Positions 41,888 to 50,526 of a stretch of DNA of 64,000 nucleotides are shown here, in pieces. Within the stretch, counting starts at the first letter, position 1, and every line of letters starts with the position of its first letter. This DNA comes from Lawsonibacter hominis. Its GTDB lineage: Bacteria; Bacillota; Clostridia; Oscillospirales; Oscillospiraceae. Position numbers and translations under genes: made by a program. Below the pieces are notes generated by a model. The model worked only from the letters and a program-made list of their open reading frames with translations. It did no database searches and was not told where the DNA came from. The DNA lies in contig NZ_JACOPP010000009.1 in NCBI RefSeq assembly GCF_014287895.1, positions 56,008-120,007 of the forward strand. The letters run 5' to 3'.

Positions 41888-44827
41888 CTATCCGTCCCTG
41901 TGTTTCCTGGCGTCCATGGCGGCCATCAGGGAGCGTACCCGGATCTTGACCGCGCCCAGGTTGCTGATGTCGTCGATCTTGAGCTGGGTGTACAGCTTGC
42001 CGCCGTTCTCCAGGATGGAGCGCATCTCGTCGGTGGTGATGGCGTCGGTACCGCAGCCGAAGCTCACCAGCTGCACCACCTGCATATCCGGCTGGGTGCA
42101 GACATACCGGGCGGCGTTGTACATGCGGGACTGGAAGGTCCACTGGTTGAGCACCTTCCGGGGGGCGTAGCCCTCCAGATAGCTCAGCGCATCCTCTGTG
42201 ACCAGCACGAAACCGAACGATGTGATGAGGTCGTTGATGCCGTGGTTGATCTCCGGGTCGATGTGATAGGGCCGTCCGCAGGCCACGATGATGGGCATAT
42301 CATGGGCCCGGGCGTATGCGATGTACTGCTTGCCGGTCTCCCGCACGTCATGGACATAGGCGTCGTATGCCTCATAGGCCGCCCTGGCCGCGGCGGCGGT
42401 CTCCCGCTTGGGGATGTCGAACGTATCATACATCATCTGGGCCACGCGTTTTTCAAAGTCTTTATGCCGCCACAGTCCTACATAGGGGTCCAGGAACCGG
42501 GTCTGCTTCAGGGCGGGCACATTGGCCGCCAGCAGCTCGGGATAGTAAGCCACCACAGGACAGTTGTAGTGGTTGTCTCCGATGCCCTCGTCGTTGTTGT
42601 AGGACATGCAGGGGTACCACACGGCGTCCACGCCCGCGTCCACCAGAGCCTCCACGTGGCCGTGGAGCAGCTTGGCCGGATAGCACACGGTATCCGAGGG
42701 GATGGTGTGCTGGCCCTTCAGATAGAGCTTGCGGGAAGATTCGGGAGAGAGGACCACCTCAAAGTTCAGCCGGGTGAAGAAGGCGAACCAGAAGGGCAGG
42801 TTCTCGTACATGTTCAGACCGAAGGGAATGCCGATCCGGCCGCGGACGCCGCTGCCGTTCCCCTTGCCCTGCATGGCGCGGAGCTTTTTGTACTTGTAAT
42901 TCATCAGGTCGGGGTTTTCCGCCTTTTCCTTGCCCAGGGGGCGGGAGCAGCGGTTGCCCGAAAGGAAGCGCCGCCCGCCGTCGAAGGTGTTGACCGTGAG
43001 GGAGCAGTGGTTGGTGCACAGGTTGCAGGTGACGGGCCTGGCCGTGTGGGAAAAGGTCTCCAGCGCCTGCGCGTCCAGCAGGGCGCTCTTGTCCAGGCGC
43101 AGGTCCCGGGCGGCCAGGGCGGCCCCGAAGGCCCCCATGATGCCTGCGATGGTGGGGCGGGTCACGTCCCGGCCCAGCTCCTGTTCAAAGGCCCGGAGCA
43201 CCGCGTCGTTGTGGAAGGTGCCGCCCTGGACCACGATGTGCCGGCCCAGATCATCCGCGCTGGCGGCCCGGATGACCTTGTACACCGCGTTTTTGACGAT
43301 GGAGATGGACAGTCCTGCCGAGATGTCCTCCACGCTGGCGCCGTCCTTTTGGGCCTGCTTGACGCTGGAGTTCATAAATACGGTGCAGCGGGAACCCAGG
43401 TTCACCGGGTGCTGAGCCAGCAGGCCCAGCTTGGCGAACTCCGCGATGTTGTAGCCCAGGGCTTTGGCAAAGGTCTCGATAAAGGAGCCGCAGCCGGAGG
43501 AGCAGGCCTCGTTGAGCAGGATGGAGTCCACCGCTCCGTTGCGGACCTTAAAGCACTTCATATCCTGGCCGCCGATGTCGATGATGAAATCCACGTCCGG
43601 GTTGAAGTGCCGGGCGGCGTTGTAGTGGGCCACCGTCTCCACCAGGCCCGCGTCGCAGGAGAAGGCGTTTTTGATCAGGTCCTCCCCATAGCCGGTGACC
43701 GCCGCACCCCGGATGGCGATCCGATTCCCGCAGAGCCGGTAGATCTCCTTGAGCTGCTCCAATACGATGGCCACGGGGTTGCCCAGATTGGAGTGGTAAT
43801 AGGTATACAGCAGCCCGCCGTCGTTGGTGATGAGGGCCATCTTGGTGGTGGTGGAGCCGGCGTCGATGCCCAGCCAGGCGTCGCCCGTATAGGCGCTCAC
43901 GTCCACCTCGGGGGGGTGCATGGCGTTATGGCGCGCCAAAAAGGCGTCGTATTCCGCGGGGTCGGTGAAGAGGGGAGGCATCGTGTCCACCAGGCCCACG
44001 TGGTCCACGCTCTCCTCCAGCTTTTTCAGCAGCGCGTCAAAGGGATGCTCGGCGTAATCGGAGGCGCACAGGGCCGCGCCGATGCCTGCGAAGCAGTCGC
44101 CGTCCTCCGGAAAAATCGCGTGCTCGCCGTCCAGCTGCAGGGTCTCCACAAAGCGTTCCCGCAGACCCATGAGAAAGTGCAGCGGCCCGCCCAGAAAGAC
44201 GATCTTGCCCTTGAGCTGGCGGCCCTGGGTCAGGCCGGCCACCGTCTGGTCCACCACGGCCTGGAAAATGGAGGCCGCCACGTCCTCCTTCCGTCCGCCC
44301 TGGTTGAGGATGGGCTGGATGTCGCTCTTGGCGAACACGCCGCAGCGGGAGGCGATGGGGTAGATCTTCTCGTGCTTCAGGCTCAGCGCGTCCAGCTCGT
44401 TCACGCTTACGTTCATCAGGGTGGCCATCTGGTCGATGAACGCCCCGGTGCCGCCGGCGCAGGAGCCGTTCATCCGCTCCTCCAGCGCGCCGCCGAAAAA
44501 GATGATCTTGGCATCCTCGCCGCCCAGCTCGATGACGGCGTCGGTGCCCGGTATGTACTGGTTGACAGCAGCGGCGGTGGCGTACACCTCCTGCACAAAG
44601 TCGATGCCCGCCGCCTTGGCCACGCCCAGACCGGCGGAACCGGTAATGACCATGCGCACCTGCTGCCCGGCCAGCTTGTCCCGGATGGAGCGCAGGGTCT
44701 CGACGGAGCGCTCCCGGGCCTTGGAGTAATGCCGCTCATAGGAGCGGAACAGCAGCTTGTTCTGCTCGTCCAGCACCACCACCTTCACGGTGGTGGAGCC
44801 GATATCAATTCCAATGCGAAGGCTCAT
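41888..44827 (-). CDS. Acyl-CoA dehydratase activase, tandem BcrAD ATPase plus N-terminal dehydratase-like part
   Basis: A 979-residue protein. Two ASKHA ATPase domains are present: GIDIGSTTVKVVVLDE (residues ~5-20, cluster motif GSCAGGTGAFIDQMA) and GIDAGSTTTKMALITN (~310, cluster motif NEACSSGCGSFIETF). Residues ~650-979 carry CNLCTNHCSLTVNTF and RIGIPFGLNMYENLPFW, the dehydratase-like region. Family members use ATP to drive low-potential electrons into 2-hydroxyacyl-CoA dehydratases or related reductases. The protein ends at KIRVRSLMAAMDARKHRDG, just where fused homologues continue into the sequence now encoded by 40051-41355. Confidence 0.9.
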   Translation of the reverse strand: MSLRIGIDIGSTTVKVVVLDEQNKLLFRSYERHYSKARERSVETLRSIRDKLAGQQVRMVITGSAGLGVAKAAGIDFVQEVYATAAAVNQYIPGTDAVIELGGEDAKIIFFGGALEERMNGSCAGGTGAFIDQMATLMNVSVNELDALSLKHEKIYPIASRCGVFAKSDIQPILNQGGRKEDVAASIFQAVVDQTVAGLTQGRQLKGKIVFLGGPLHFLMGLRERFVETLQLDGEHAIFPEDGDCFAGIGAALCASDYAEHPFDALLKKLEESVDHVGLVDTMPPLFTDPAEYDAFLARHNAMHPPEVDVSAYTGDAWLGIDAGSTTTKMALITNDGGLLYTYYHSNLGNPVAIVLEQLKEIYRLCGNRIAIRGAAVTGYGEDLIKNAFSCDAGLVETVAHYNAARHFNPDVDFIIDIGGQDMKCFKVRNGAVDSILLNEACSSGCGSFIETFAKALGYNIAEFAKLGLLAQHPVNLGSRCTVFMNSSVKQAQKDGASVEDISAGLSISIVKNAVYKVIRAASADDLGRHIVVQGGTFHNDAVLRAFEQELGRDVTRPTIAGIMGAFGAALAARDLRLDKSALLDAQALETFSHTARPVTCNLCTNHCSLTVNTFDGGRRFLSGNRCSRPLGKEKAENPDLMNYKYKKLRAMQGKGNGSGVRGRIGIPFGLNMYENLPFWFAFFTRLNFEVVLSPESSRKLYLKGQHTIPSDTVCYPAKLLHGHVEALVDAGVDAVWYPCMSYNNDEGIGDNHYNCPVVAYYPELLAANVPALKQTRFLDPYVGLWRHKDFEKRVAQMMYDTFDIPKRETAAAARAAYEAYDAYVHDVRETGKQYIAYARAHDMPIIVACGRPYHIDPEINHGINDLITSFGFVLVTEDALSYLEGYAPRKVLNQWTFQSRMYNAARYVCTQPDMQVVQLVSFGCGTDAITTDEMRSILENGGKLYTQLKIDDISNLGAVKIRVRSLMAAMDARKHRDG

Positions 44828-45164
44828 AGGTTCACCTTATATCCTTACAGAATTTCGTACCCCACATAATATATCAAAATCTGATTTTTTACAACCCCAA
44901 AGCCGAGAAATGCAGGAAGTTCCGCAGTCGGAAGCAATATCCGGAAAAGAGAAGGCAGACGGCTGACCAAGCGGCGGGCCATCCGGCCCACTGGGCGTGC
45001 AAAGCGCGCAAGCGTTGCCTATGAAGTCCAAAGCGAGGCCGCGTAAGCGGCCTCCCGCGGCGAAGCGCGCCGCGGACTTCAAAGGAATTGATTTCTTCCT
45101 TTTGAAGTGCTTTGACTATAAACGGGCCCGCGCCGATTTGACGCGGGCCCAGCCAAAGCGGAGA
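44828..45164. other. Intergenic region with a three-stem structure
   Basis: No gene is supported. At 45023-45080 an outer stem GAAGTCC/GGACTTC encloses two perfect 8-bp hairpins (GAGGCCGC/GCGGCCTC at 45035-45054 and CCGCGGCG/CGCCGCGG at 45055-45075), a three-way-junction layout. A further 9-bp stem, GGGCCCGCG with CGCGGGCCC, lies at 45124-45150 and may terminate the LacI-like remnant. Confidence 0.55.
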
Positions 45165-45281
45165 TTATTTCATTTCAACAAATTCGATTTTTACGCTGAC
45201 CTGTTTTGCCCCGTTGATCACATGGAAGACGGTGGATTTGGAAACGTAGGCTACCCGCGAAACATCGCAGATCGTACTCCC
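45165..45281 (-). pseudogene. LacI-type HTH remnant
   Basis: The minus strand reads STICDVSRVAYVSKSTVFHV followed by INGAKQVSVKIEFVEMK and a stop. The first part aligns with the LacI DNA-binding domain (T-I-x-D-V-A-x-x-A-x-V-S-K-S-T-V-S-x-V-I-N-G) with several substitutions. No effector-binding domain follows, and no good start codon precedes it. It is best read as a decayed fragment. Confidence 0.6.
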
Positions 45282-45754
45282 GCCCGCCCGCTCCGCTGCG
45301 CCGGCTTTTTTCTCCAAGGAAAGCCCTCCTTCTCTTTGGAGAAACGTTTCTCCTTTTGCCGCAAGGCCTCTGCGGCGTGCTGCTGCATCAAACCGTAAGG
45401 AAGCGGGAGACACGGGGAAGAGCCCCGTGTGCCTCCCTTACCGTTCTGCCCAAATCAAGGTTGAGGCGGTAATTTTGAAAACGGGTAAAACAGCGGGGAT
45501 GGACGCGGACGAAACGCGGAGAGCATGTGCAAGCGTCTGGATGGCCCCGGATATCCGGGAGATCCGTTCGCAGCGCAGCATGCGGGCAAGAAACGACCGG
45601 GAGGAGCGGTCTGCGGTCCTGCGGAATGCAAAAGCCCGGTCTGACATAAGGCCCAACGGAGCCCCAGACGTATGGCGTTCTGTGCCGCCGCTTTTCCATG
45701 ACGGATACAGGGGATGTACAGGGGCGTTTTTACCCAATTTTAATGATTCTTGTA
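45282..45754. other. Intergenic region without a recognisable gene
   Basis: About 470 nt with no frame that has both a ribosome site and family resemblance. The open frames here are compositionally unlike neighbouring genes. I see nothing further in it. Confidence 0.5.
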
Positions 45755-45783
45755 TTTTCACCTTAAGAAAGGTGTGGTAATAT
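45755..45783 (+). promoter_or_regulatory. Promoter with internal palindrome ahead of the DUF1700/DUF4097 genes
   Basis: TTTTCA (45755-45760) and TAATAT (45778-45783) with a 17-nt spacer. The spacer contains the palindrome CACCTT-N4-AAGGTG (45759-45774), a likely repressor site. PadR regulators usually accompany such genes, but none is encoded next to them here. Confidence 0.5.
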
Positions 45784-45813
45784 CAGGATATCGTAAGAGA
45801 GCGGGAGGAAGCC

Positions 45814-46386
45814 ATGACCGGAGAGGATTATCTGAAGCAGCTGCGCGCGCGTTTGACGGGGCGGACGGACCCGGCGGAACTGGAGCGGCTGATGTGCTAC
45901 TATACGGACTATTTCGAGGAAGCGGGACCGGAAGGCGCGGATGCGGTCATCCGGGAGCTGGGGACCCCGGCGGAGCTGACCGGGCGCATCCTGGGGGAGC
46001 GGCACGGCCGGTACGAGGGGAATACCGGAGCGGCCGCCCAGCCTGCGGCGGGGCACCGGCGGGGACCGCTGGCGTGGGCGCTGGGCCTGTTGGGCGCAGT
46101 GCTGATCGGCATCCCCCTGATCGCACTGCTGGCGGGGCTGACCATCGGCCTGGCGGCGGGCGGCTTTGTGTGCGTGGCAATGGGCGTTTTTGTCCTTTTT
46201 TCCGGCTTTTCCGCCCTGTTCACCGGGGGGCTGGCCACCACCATGTACGCTGCCGGCGTAGGCCTGGCGACCTGCGGAGGCGGCGTTATGCTCCTGGCGG
46301 CGGTGGTCGCGCTGGCGTTGGGCGGCTTCCGGGGCGCGGGCCGTCTGATGCGCAATTTCTTCTGCGGAAGGAGGACGGCGGTATGA
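45814..46386 (+). CDS. DUF1700-domain membrane protein
   Basis: A 190-residue protein. Residues 1-60 are the DUF1700 helical domain (MTGEDYLKQLRARL, YYTDYFEEAGPEGADAVIRELGTPAELTGRIL), which resembles a PadR-associated anti-sigma-like module. Four hydrophobic segments follow (GPLAWALGLLGAVLIGIPLIALLAG, and three more). AGGAAGCC precedes the ATG. The stop overlaps the next start (ATGA). The pair DUF1700-DUF4097 usually follows a padR gene and is linked to envelope stress; here padR is missing. Confidence 0.9.
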   Translation: MTGEDYLKQLRARLTGRTDPAELERLMCYYTDYFEEAGPEGADAVIRELGTPAELTGRILGERHGRYEGNTGAAAQPAAGHRRGPLAWALGLLGAVLIGIPLIALLAGLTIGLAAGGFVCVAMGVFVLFSGFSALFTGGLATTMYAAGVGLATCGGGVMLLAAVVALALGGFRGAGRLMRNFFCGRRTAV

Positions 46387-47264
46387 ACCGGCTGACCAAG
46401 GGACTTTTGGGCGTGGGCGCGCTGCTGCTCCTGTCCGGCGGCCTGCTGGCCCTGTCCGGCTGGACCATGGGGGGACAGACGGAGCTGGACCTGAGCTGGA
46501 ACGGCCATGGGGTCCGCATCGGGCCGCTGGGCATTGTCAGCCGGGACAGCGCCGCGCAGACGGAAACGGCTGCCCGCGACGGGCGGGAGGAGCTGCACCT
46601 GCAAGCCTTCCGCCGGGTGGATGTAGACGTGGATCTGGGCGATGTGACGGTAACGCAGGGGGGCGATTATGGCGTGTCCCTGAATTGGAAGGGGAAACAC
46701 TACGCCCTGGAATATGAGCTGGACGGCGATACTTTGCGTGTGCGCAGCAGCGCCCAGGGGGGCCGCTTCGGCCTGGACGGCTATGGCGGGACGGTGACGG
46801 TCTATGTGCCGCAGCATCTCCGGCTGGAACAGCTGGAGGTCCGCTCTGATCTGGGCGATATATGCCTGGAGGGGATCGCCGCCGATACGGCGACGGTCAC
46901 CGGAGACCTGGGCGATCTCACGTTGAGGCAGGTGCGGGCGGGAGCGCTGGAGCTGCACGAGCGTATGGGAACGATCGACGGCGCGGGCCTGACGGTGGAA
47001 CGCTCCCTGAGTGTGGAAAACGATATGGGGGATGTCCGGCTGGAGGGAGATCTCCAAGGAGAACTGGAGGTCGCCGACAGCATGGGAGAGATCGAGCTGA
47101 CGCTCAGCGGTCCCGTGGAGGATTACCGCTACGAGCTGAACGTGGACATGGGCGAGATCTGCGTTAACGGCGAGACGTACCGCAGTGAGGCCAGCCGGTC
47201 GGGCGGACGCCACAGCCTGAACGTGGAAAACAGCATGGGCGATATCAGCGTGACCTTCGGATAA
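46383..47264 (+). CDS. DUF4097-family beta-strand-repeat protein
   Basis: A 293-residue protein with one N-terminal hydrophobic segment (LLGVGALLLLSGGLLALSGW). It is followed by repeated short beta units built on D-L/M-G-D/E-I/V: VDVDLGDVTVTQG, VRSDLGDICLEG, VTGDLGDLTLRQV, VENDMGDVRLEG, VADSMGEIELTL and VENSMGDISVTFG. This is the right-handed beta-helix-like fold of DUF4097 (adhesin-like) proteins facing the outside. It overlaps the DUF1700 stop by 4 nt. The exact role is unknown. A long terminator begins at its stop codon. Confidence 0.9.
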   Translation: MNRLTKGLLGVGALLLLSGGLLALSGWTMGGQTELDLSWNGHGVRIGPLGIVSRDSAAQTETAARDGREELHLQAFRRVDVDVDLGDVTVTQGGDYGVSLNWKGKHYALEYELDGDTLRVRSSAQGGRFGLDGYGGTVTVYVPQHLRLEQLEVRSDLGDICLEGIAADTATVTGDLGDLTLRQVRAGALELHERMGTIDGAGLTVERSLSVENDMGDVRLEGDLQGELEVADSMGEIELTLSGPVEDYRYELNVDMGEICVNGETYRSEASRSGGRHSLNVENSMGDISVTFG

Positions 47265-47312
47265 ATCAGACGGACCTCTTTCCCGCTGAGCGGGAAAGAG
47301 GTCCGTCTGATT
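47264..47312. terminator. Bidirectional terminator, DUF4097 and aldolase genes
   Basis: A 23-bp perfect stem (47264-47286 with 47290-47312) with a 3-nt loop. AATCAGA and TCTGATT ends give A/T flanks on both strands. Confidence 0.88.
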
Positions 47313-47313
47313 C

Positions 47314-48342
47314 TTACAGCAGCTTTTTCAGTTCGGAGAGCAGCGCGTCCACGTCCTCCTGGGTGGTGTGGAAGCAGGTGACAAAGCGGATCACGGTATG
47401 CTCCGCGTCAAAGGGGCACCAGTCCTCAAAGGCGCAGACCTGCTCCAGCCTGGGCCGCAGCTCATTTTTCACGATGGGAAAGATCTGGTTGGTGCACGAT
47501 TCGGTCATCAGCGGCAGGCCCAGGGCCTTGACGCCCTCCTGCAGCCGTCCGGCCAGCACGTTGGCGTGGCGGGCCATGTCAAAATAGAGGTTGTCCTTCA
47601 AAATGGCCTCAAACTGCACACCCTGGAGCCAGCCCTTTTCCATCACGGCCCCCATGCGCTTTTTCATGCGGAAAAAGTCGTGTGTCAGCTCCGGACGGGT
47701 GATGACCAGCGCCTCTCCGAACAGCGTGCCGTTTTTGGTGCCGCCCAGATAGAAGGCGTCCACCAGGCGGGCAAATTCGGGCAGGGTCAGGTCGTTGGCG
47801 TCGGAGGTCAGGGCGGCGGCCAGCCGGGCGCCGTCCACAAAAAGCAGCAGGTCGTTGGCGCGGCAGAAGTCCGACAGGGCGGTCAGCTCCGCTTTGGTAT
47901 AGACGGTGCCGTTTTCCGTGGCGTTGGAGATGTAGACCAGGGCGGGACGGGTCAGGTGGGGGTCTTTGTGCCACTCCAGCACGGCCGGCAGCATCTCAGG
48001 GGTCAGCTTGCCGTCGGGCCCCACCTCCACAGGGATGATCTTGTGGCCGGTGGCCTCGAAGGCGCCCACCTCGTGGCCGTTCAGGTGGCCGGTGGCGGGG
48101 GAGATGACCGCTTCCCAGGGCTTGGTCAGAAAGGCGCAGGCCGTCACGTTGGTCTGGGTGCCGCCGATGAGAAATTCCACCATGGCGTCGGGGCACTGGC
48201 ACAGCTGGCGGATCCGGTCCTTGGCCCGGTCGGAATACACATCCCCGCCGTAGCCGATGTTGCCCTCCAGGTTGGTGGCGCACAGGGCCTCCAGGACCTT
48301 GGGATGGGCGCCGAAGGAGTAATCGTTGCGGAACAGCAGCAT
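47314..48342 (-). CDS. Low-specificity threonine aldolase family protein
   Basis: A 342-residue fold-type I PLP enzyme. It opens RNDYSFGAHPKVLEALCATN and has the PLP lysine in AFYLGGTKNGTLFGEA. ISNATENGTVYTKAEL and FVDGARLAAAL are the usual cofactor-binding segments. It cleaves L-threonine or allo-threonine to glycine and acetaldehyde, or a related beta-hydroxy amino acid. The start at 48342 follows AAGGAGGGAATT; an in-frame start at 48363 is less likely. It is downstream of glnS on the same strand with a hairpin at 48366-48394 between... the two, so expression may be separate. Confidence 0.9.
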   Translation of the reverse strand: MLLFRNDYSFGAHPKVLEALCATNLEGNIGYGGDVYSDRAKDRIRQLCQCPDAMVEFLIGGTQTNVTACAFLTKPWEAVISPATGHLNGHEVGAFEATGHKIIPVEVGPDGKLTPEMLPAVLEWHKDPHLTRPALVYISNATENGTVYTKAELTALSDFCRANDLLLFVDGARLAAALTSDANDLTLPEFARLVDAFYLGGTKNGTLFGEALVITRPELTHDFFRMKKRMGAVMEKGWLQGVQFEAILKDNLYFDMARHANVLAGRLQEGVKALGLPLMTESCTNQIFPIVKNELRPRLEQVCAFEDWCPFDAEHTVIRFVTCFHTTQEDVDALLSELKKLL

Positions 48343-48365
48343 AAGAATTCCCTCCTTATTCAATG

Positions 48366-48394
48366 GAAGGGGCCGCCGGAGCGGCGGCCCCTTC
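48366..48394 (-). terminator. Terminator after glnS
   Basis: A 13-bp stem GAAGGGGCCGCCG (48366-48378) with its complement (48382-48394) and a 3-nt loop, 6 nt beyond the glnS stop and 23 nt before the aldolase start. The aldolase gene may thus depend on readthrough. Confidence 0.65.
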
Positions 48395-48399
48395 GTGTA

Positions 48400-50088
48400 T
48401 CACTTGGTGACCTTGAAGCTGTCCTTGAGTCCCACGGAGCGGTTGAAGACCAGGTGCCCCGGCGCGGAATCCCGGTTGTCCACGCAGAAGTAGCCCTGGC
48501 GCAGGAACTGGAAGGAAGCGGGGGCCCGGACGTCGGTCAGACCGGCCTCCACCTTGGAACCGGTGAGGACCTCCAGGGAGTCGGGGTTCAGGCAGTCCAG
48601 AAAGCTGTTCGCGCCTGCGTCCGGGTCGGCGTCCAGGAACAGGTTGTCGTAGAGCCGTACCTCGGCGTCCACGGCGGTGGCGGCATCCACCCAGTGGATG
48701 GTGGCGCCCTTCACCTTGCGCCCGTCGGCGGGATCGCCGCCCCGGCTGTCGGGATCGTACTCACAGAGGATCTCGGTGACGGCTCCGGAGGCGTCCTTGA
48801 CGCAGCCGGTGCAGCGGATCAGATACGCGCCCTTCAGGCGGCATTCCGGGCCGTCCGGGTAGAGGCGCTTGTATTTGGGGACCGGGGTTTCCAGAAAATC
48901 TTCCGCTTCGATATACAGGTTTCGGGAGAAGGTCACGGCGCGGACGCCGTCCTCAGGGCGGTTGGGGTTGTTTTCCACCGTGACGGTCTCGCTCTGTCCC
49001 TCAGGGTAATTGGTGATGGTCAGCTTTATGGGGCGCAGCACCGCCATAACGCGCCGGGCGGTCTCGTTCAGGTCTTCCCGCAGGCAATACTCCAAAAAAC
49101 CATACTCCACCGTGGAAGCCGCCTTGCTCACGCCGTTGCGCTCGGAGAAATTGCGGATGGAGCGGGGGGTGTAGCCCCGGCGGCGCAGACCGCAGAGGGT
49201 GGGCATACGGGGATCGTCCCAGCCGGATACCCGGCCCTCCTCCACCAGCGCGCGCAGCTTGCGCTTGCTCATGACGGTGTAGTTGATGCCCAGACGGGCA
49301 AACTCGATCTGCCGGGGCTTGGCGGGCACGGAGCAGTTCTGGATGACCCAGTCGTACAGAGGACGGTGATCCTCAAACTCCAGGGAGCAGAGGGAGTGGG
49401 TGATCCCCTCCAGAGCGTCCTCCAGGGGGTGGGCGAAGTCGTACATGGGGTAGATGCACCATTTATCCCCCTGCCGGTGGTGGTGCATGTGGTTGATCCG
49501 ATAGAGCACAGGGTCGCGCATATTGAAATTACCGCTGGCCAGGTCGATCTTGGCCCGCAGGGTGTACGTGCCGTTGGGGAATTCGCCCGCGCGCATCCGC
49601 TCGAACAGAGCGAGGGATTCCTCCGCGGGCCGGTCCCGCCAGGGGGAACGGGCGGGGGTGTTCACGTCCCCCCGGTAATCCCGGAACTGCTCGGGCGTCA
49701 GTTCGCACACGTAGGCCAGGCCCTTTTGGATGAGCTCCACGGCATAGGCGTACATCTGTTCAAAATAATCGGAGGCAAAATAGAAGCGGTCCCCCCAGTC
49801 ATAGCCCAGCCAGCGGATGTCCTCCTGGATGGCCTGGACGTACTCCACGTCCTCCTTGGTGGGGTTTGTATCGTCCATACGCAGATTACACACCCCGCCA
49901 TACTTTTCGGCGGTGCCGAAGTCCACGAAAATGGCCTTGGCGTGGCCGATGTGGAGGTAGCCGTTGGGCTCGGGCGGAAAGCGGGTGTGGACGGTCATGC
50001 CCTGGAACTGACCACCCTGGGCGATATCCTCATCGATGAAATCATGGATAAAGTTCTGGGTCATGACTGGATTCAGTTCGTCCGGCAT
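48400..50088 (-). CDS. glnS: Glutaminyl-tRNA synthetase
   Basis: A 562-residue class I synthetase that charges tRNA-Gln. The HIGH motif is in FPPEPNGYLHIGHAKAI and the KMSKS-equivalent is VMSKRKLRALV. The specificity loop, including RMDDTNPTKED, and the C-terminal beta-barrel anticodon domain (from ~340) are complete. The full length and absence of a GatCAB link favour GlnRS over GluRS. Many Firmicutes lack GlnRS, so presence reflects the host lineage or old transfer. AAGGAGTG precedes the ATG. Confidence 0.96.
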   Translation of the reverse strand: MPDELNPVMTQNFIHDFIDEDIAQGGQFQGMTVHTRFPPEPNGYLHIGHAKAIFVDFGTAEKYGGVCNLRMDDTNPTKEDVEYVQAIQEDIRWLGYDWGDRFYFASDYFEQMYAYAVELIQKGLAYVCELTPEQFRDYRGDVNTPARSPWRDRPAEESLALFERMRAGEFPNGTYTLRAKIDLASGNFNMRDPVLYRINHMHHHRQGDKWCIYPMYDFAHPLEDALEGITHSLCSLEFEDHRPLYDWVIQNCSVPAKPRQIEFARLGINYTVMSKRKLRALVEEGRVSGWDDPRMPTLCGLRRRGYTPRSIRNFSERNGVSKAASTVEYGFLEYCLREDLNETARRVMAVLRPIKLTITNYPEGQSETVTVENNPNRPEDGVRAVTFSRNLYIEAEDFLETPVPKYKRLYPDGPECRLKGAYLIRCTGCVKDASGAVTEILCEYDPDSRGGDPADGRKVKGATIHWVDAATAVDAEVRLYDNLFLDADPDAGANSFLDCLNPDSLEVLTGSKVEAGLTDVRAPASFQFLRQGYFCVDNRDSAPGHLVFNRSVGLKDSFKVTK

Positions 50089-50196
50089 GTGGTTTCACTC
50101 CTTCATATTGATACAGATAGCTATTTTAACCCGAACGCCCGGAAAAAGCAAGAGCGAGAACACCGGGTTTGACAGGGGAATGGGAGATATTTATAA

Positions 50197-50363
50197 TTAG
50201 GGCATCACCGCACAATTCCCCACGCACGTCTTGACGGCCAATTTGCCCCACAAATGCGTTGCAAAACCTTGCAATACGCAAAGTATTCCTGCGGTTTTGC
50301 GCCTTTTTGCGGCACAAATTTTCGCGCCAATCCGCACGCGTTGAATGATGCGGTAATGCCTAA
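50197..50363. mobile_element. MITE-like element, about 167 bp, with imperfect terminal inverted repeats
   Basis: The left end TTAGGGCATCACCGCACAATTC and the reverse complement of the right end, TTAGGCATTACCGCATCATTC, agree at most positions over ~22 bp. The interior contains further inverted repeats (GCAAAACC/GGTTTTGC around 50260-50300) and no gene. The outermost TTA/TAA could be a target duplication. No matching transposase gene is in the window, so a non-autonomous element is the likely reading. It lies between divergent glnS and the LysR gene. Confidence 0.5.
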
Positions 50364-50526
50364 GGTCTGTAAAACAGAGCGCTCTGCGGTTCCTCCCGGC
50401 GCGCATTCGAAGCACGCGGCTTCGCATGATTTCCGCGCAGCGGGCGGCGTTTTCAGGGGCCTGAGCCCGGCGTTTTGGCCTGCGGGAATCGCAGGGAGGA
50501 CAGAAACAGAAGAGGAGGCGGCGTAC

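Noticed and set aside
41720..44869. An open frame of over 1,000 codons opposite the activase gene
   Set aside because: Low-complexity Gly/His/Val-rich translation with no motifs; the minus strand is a clear tandem BcrAD protein.
44837..45082. 81-codon minus-strand frame upstream of the activase gene
   Set aside because: It runs through the three-stem element, has no ribosome site and no family pattern.
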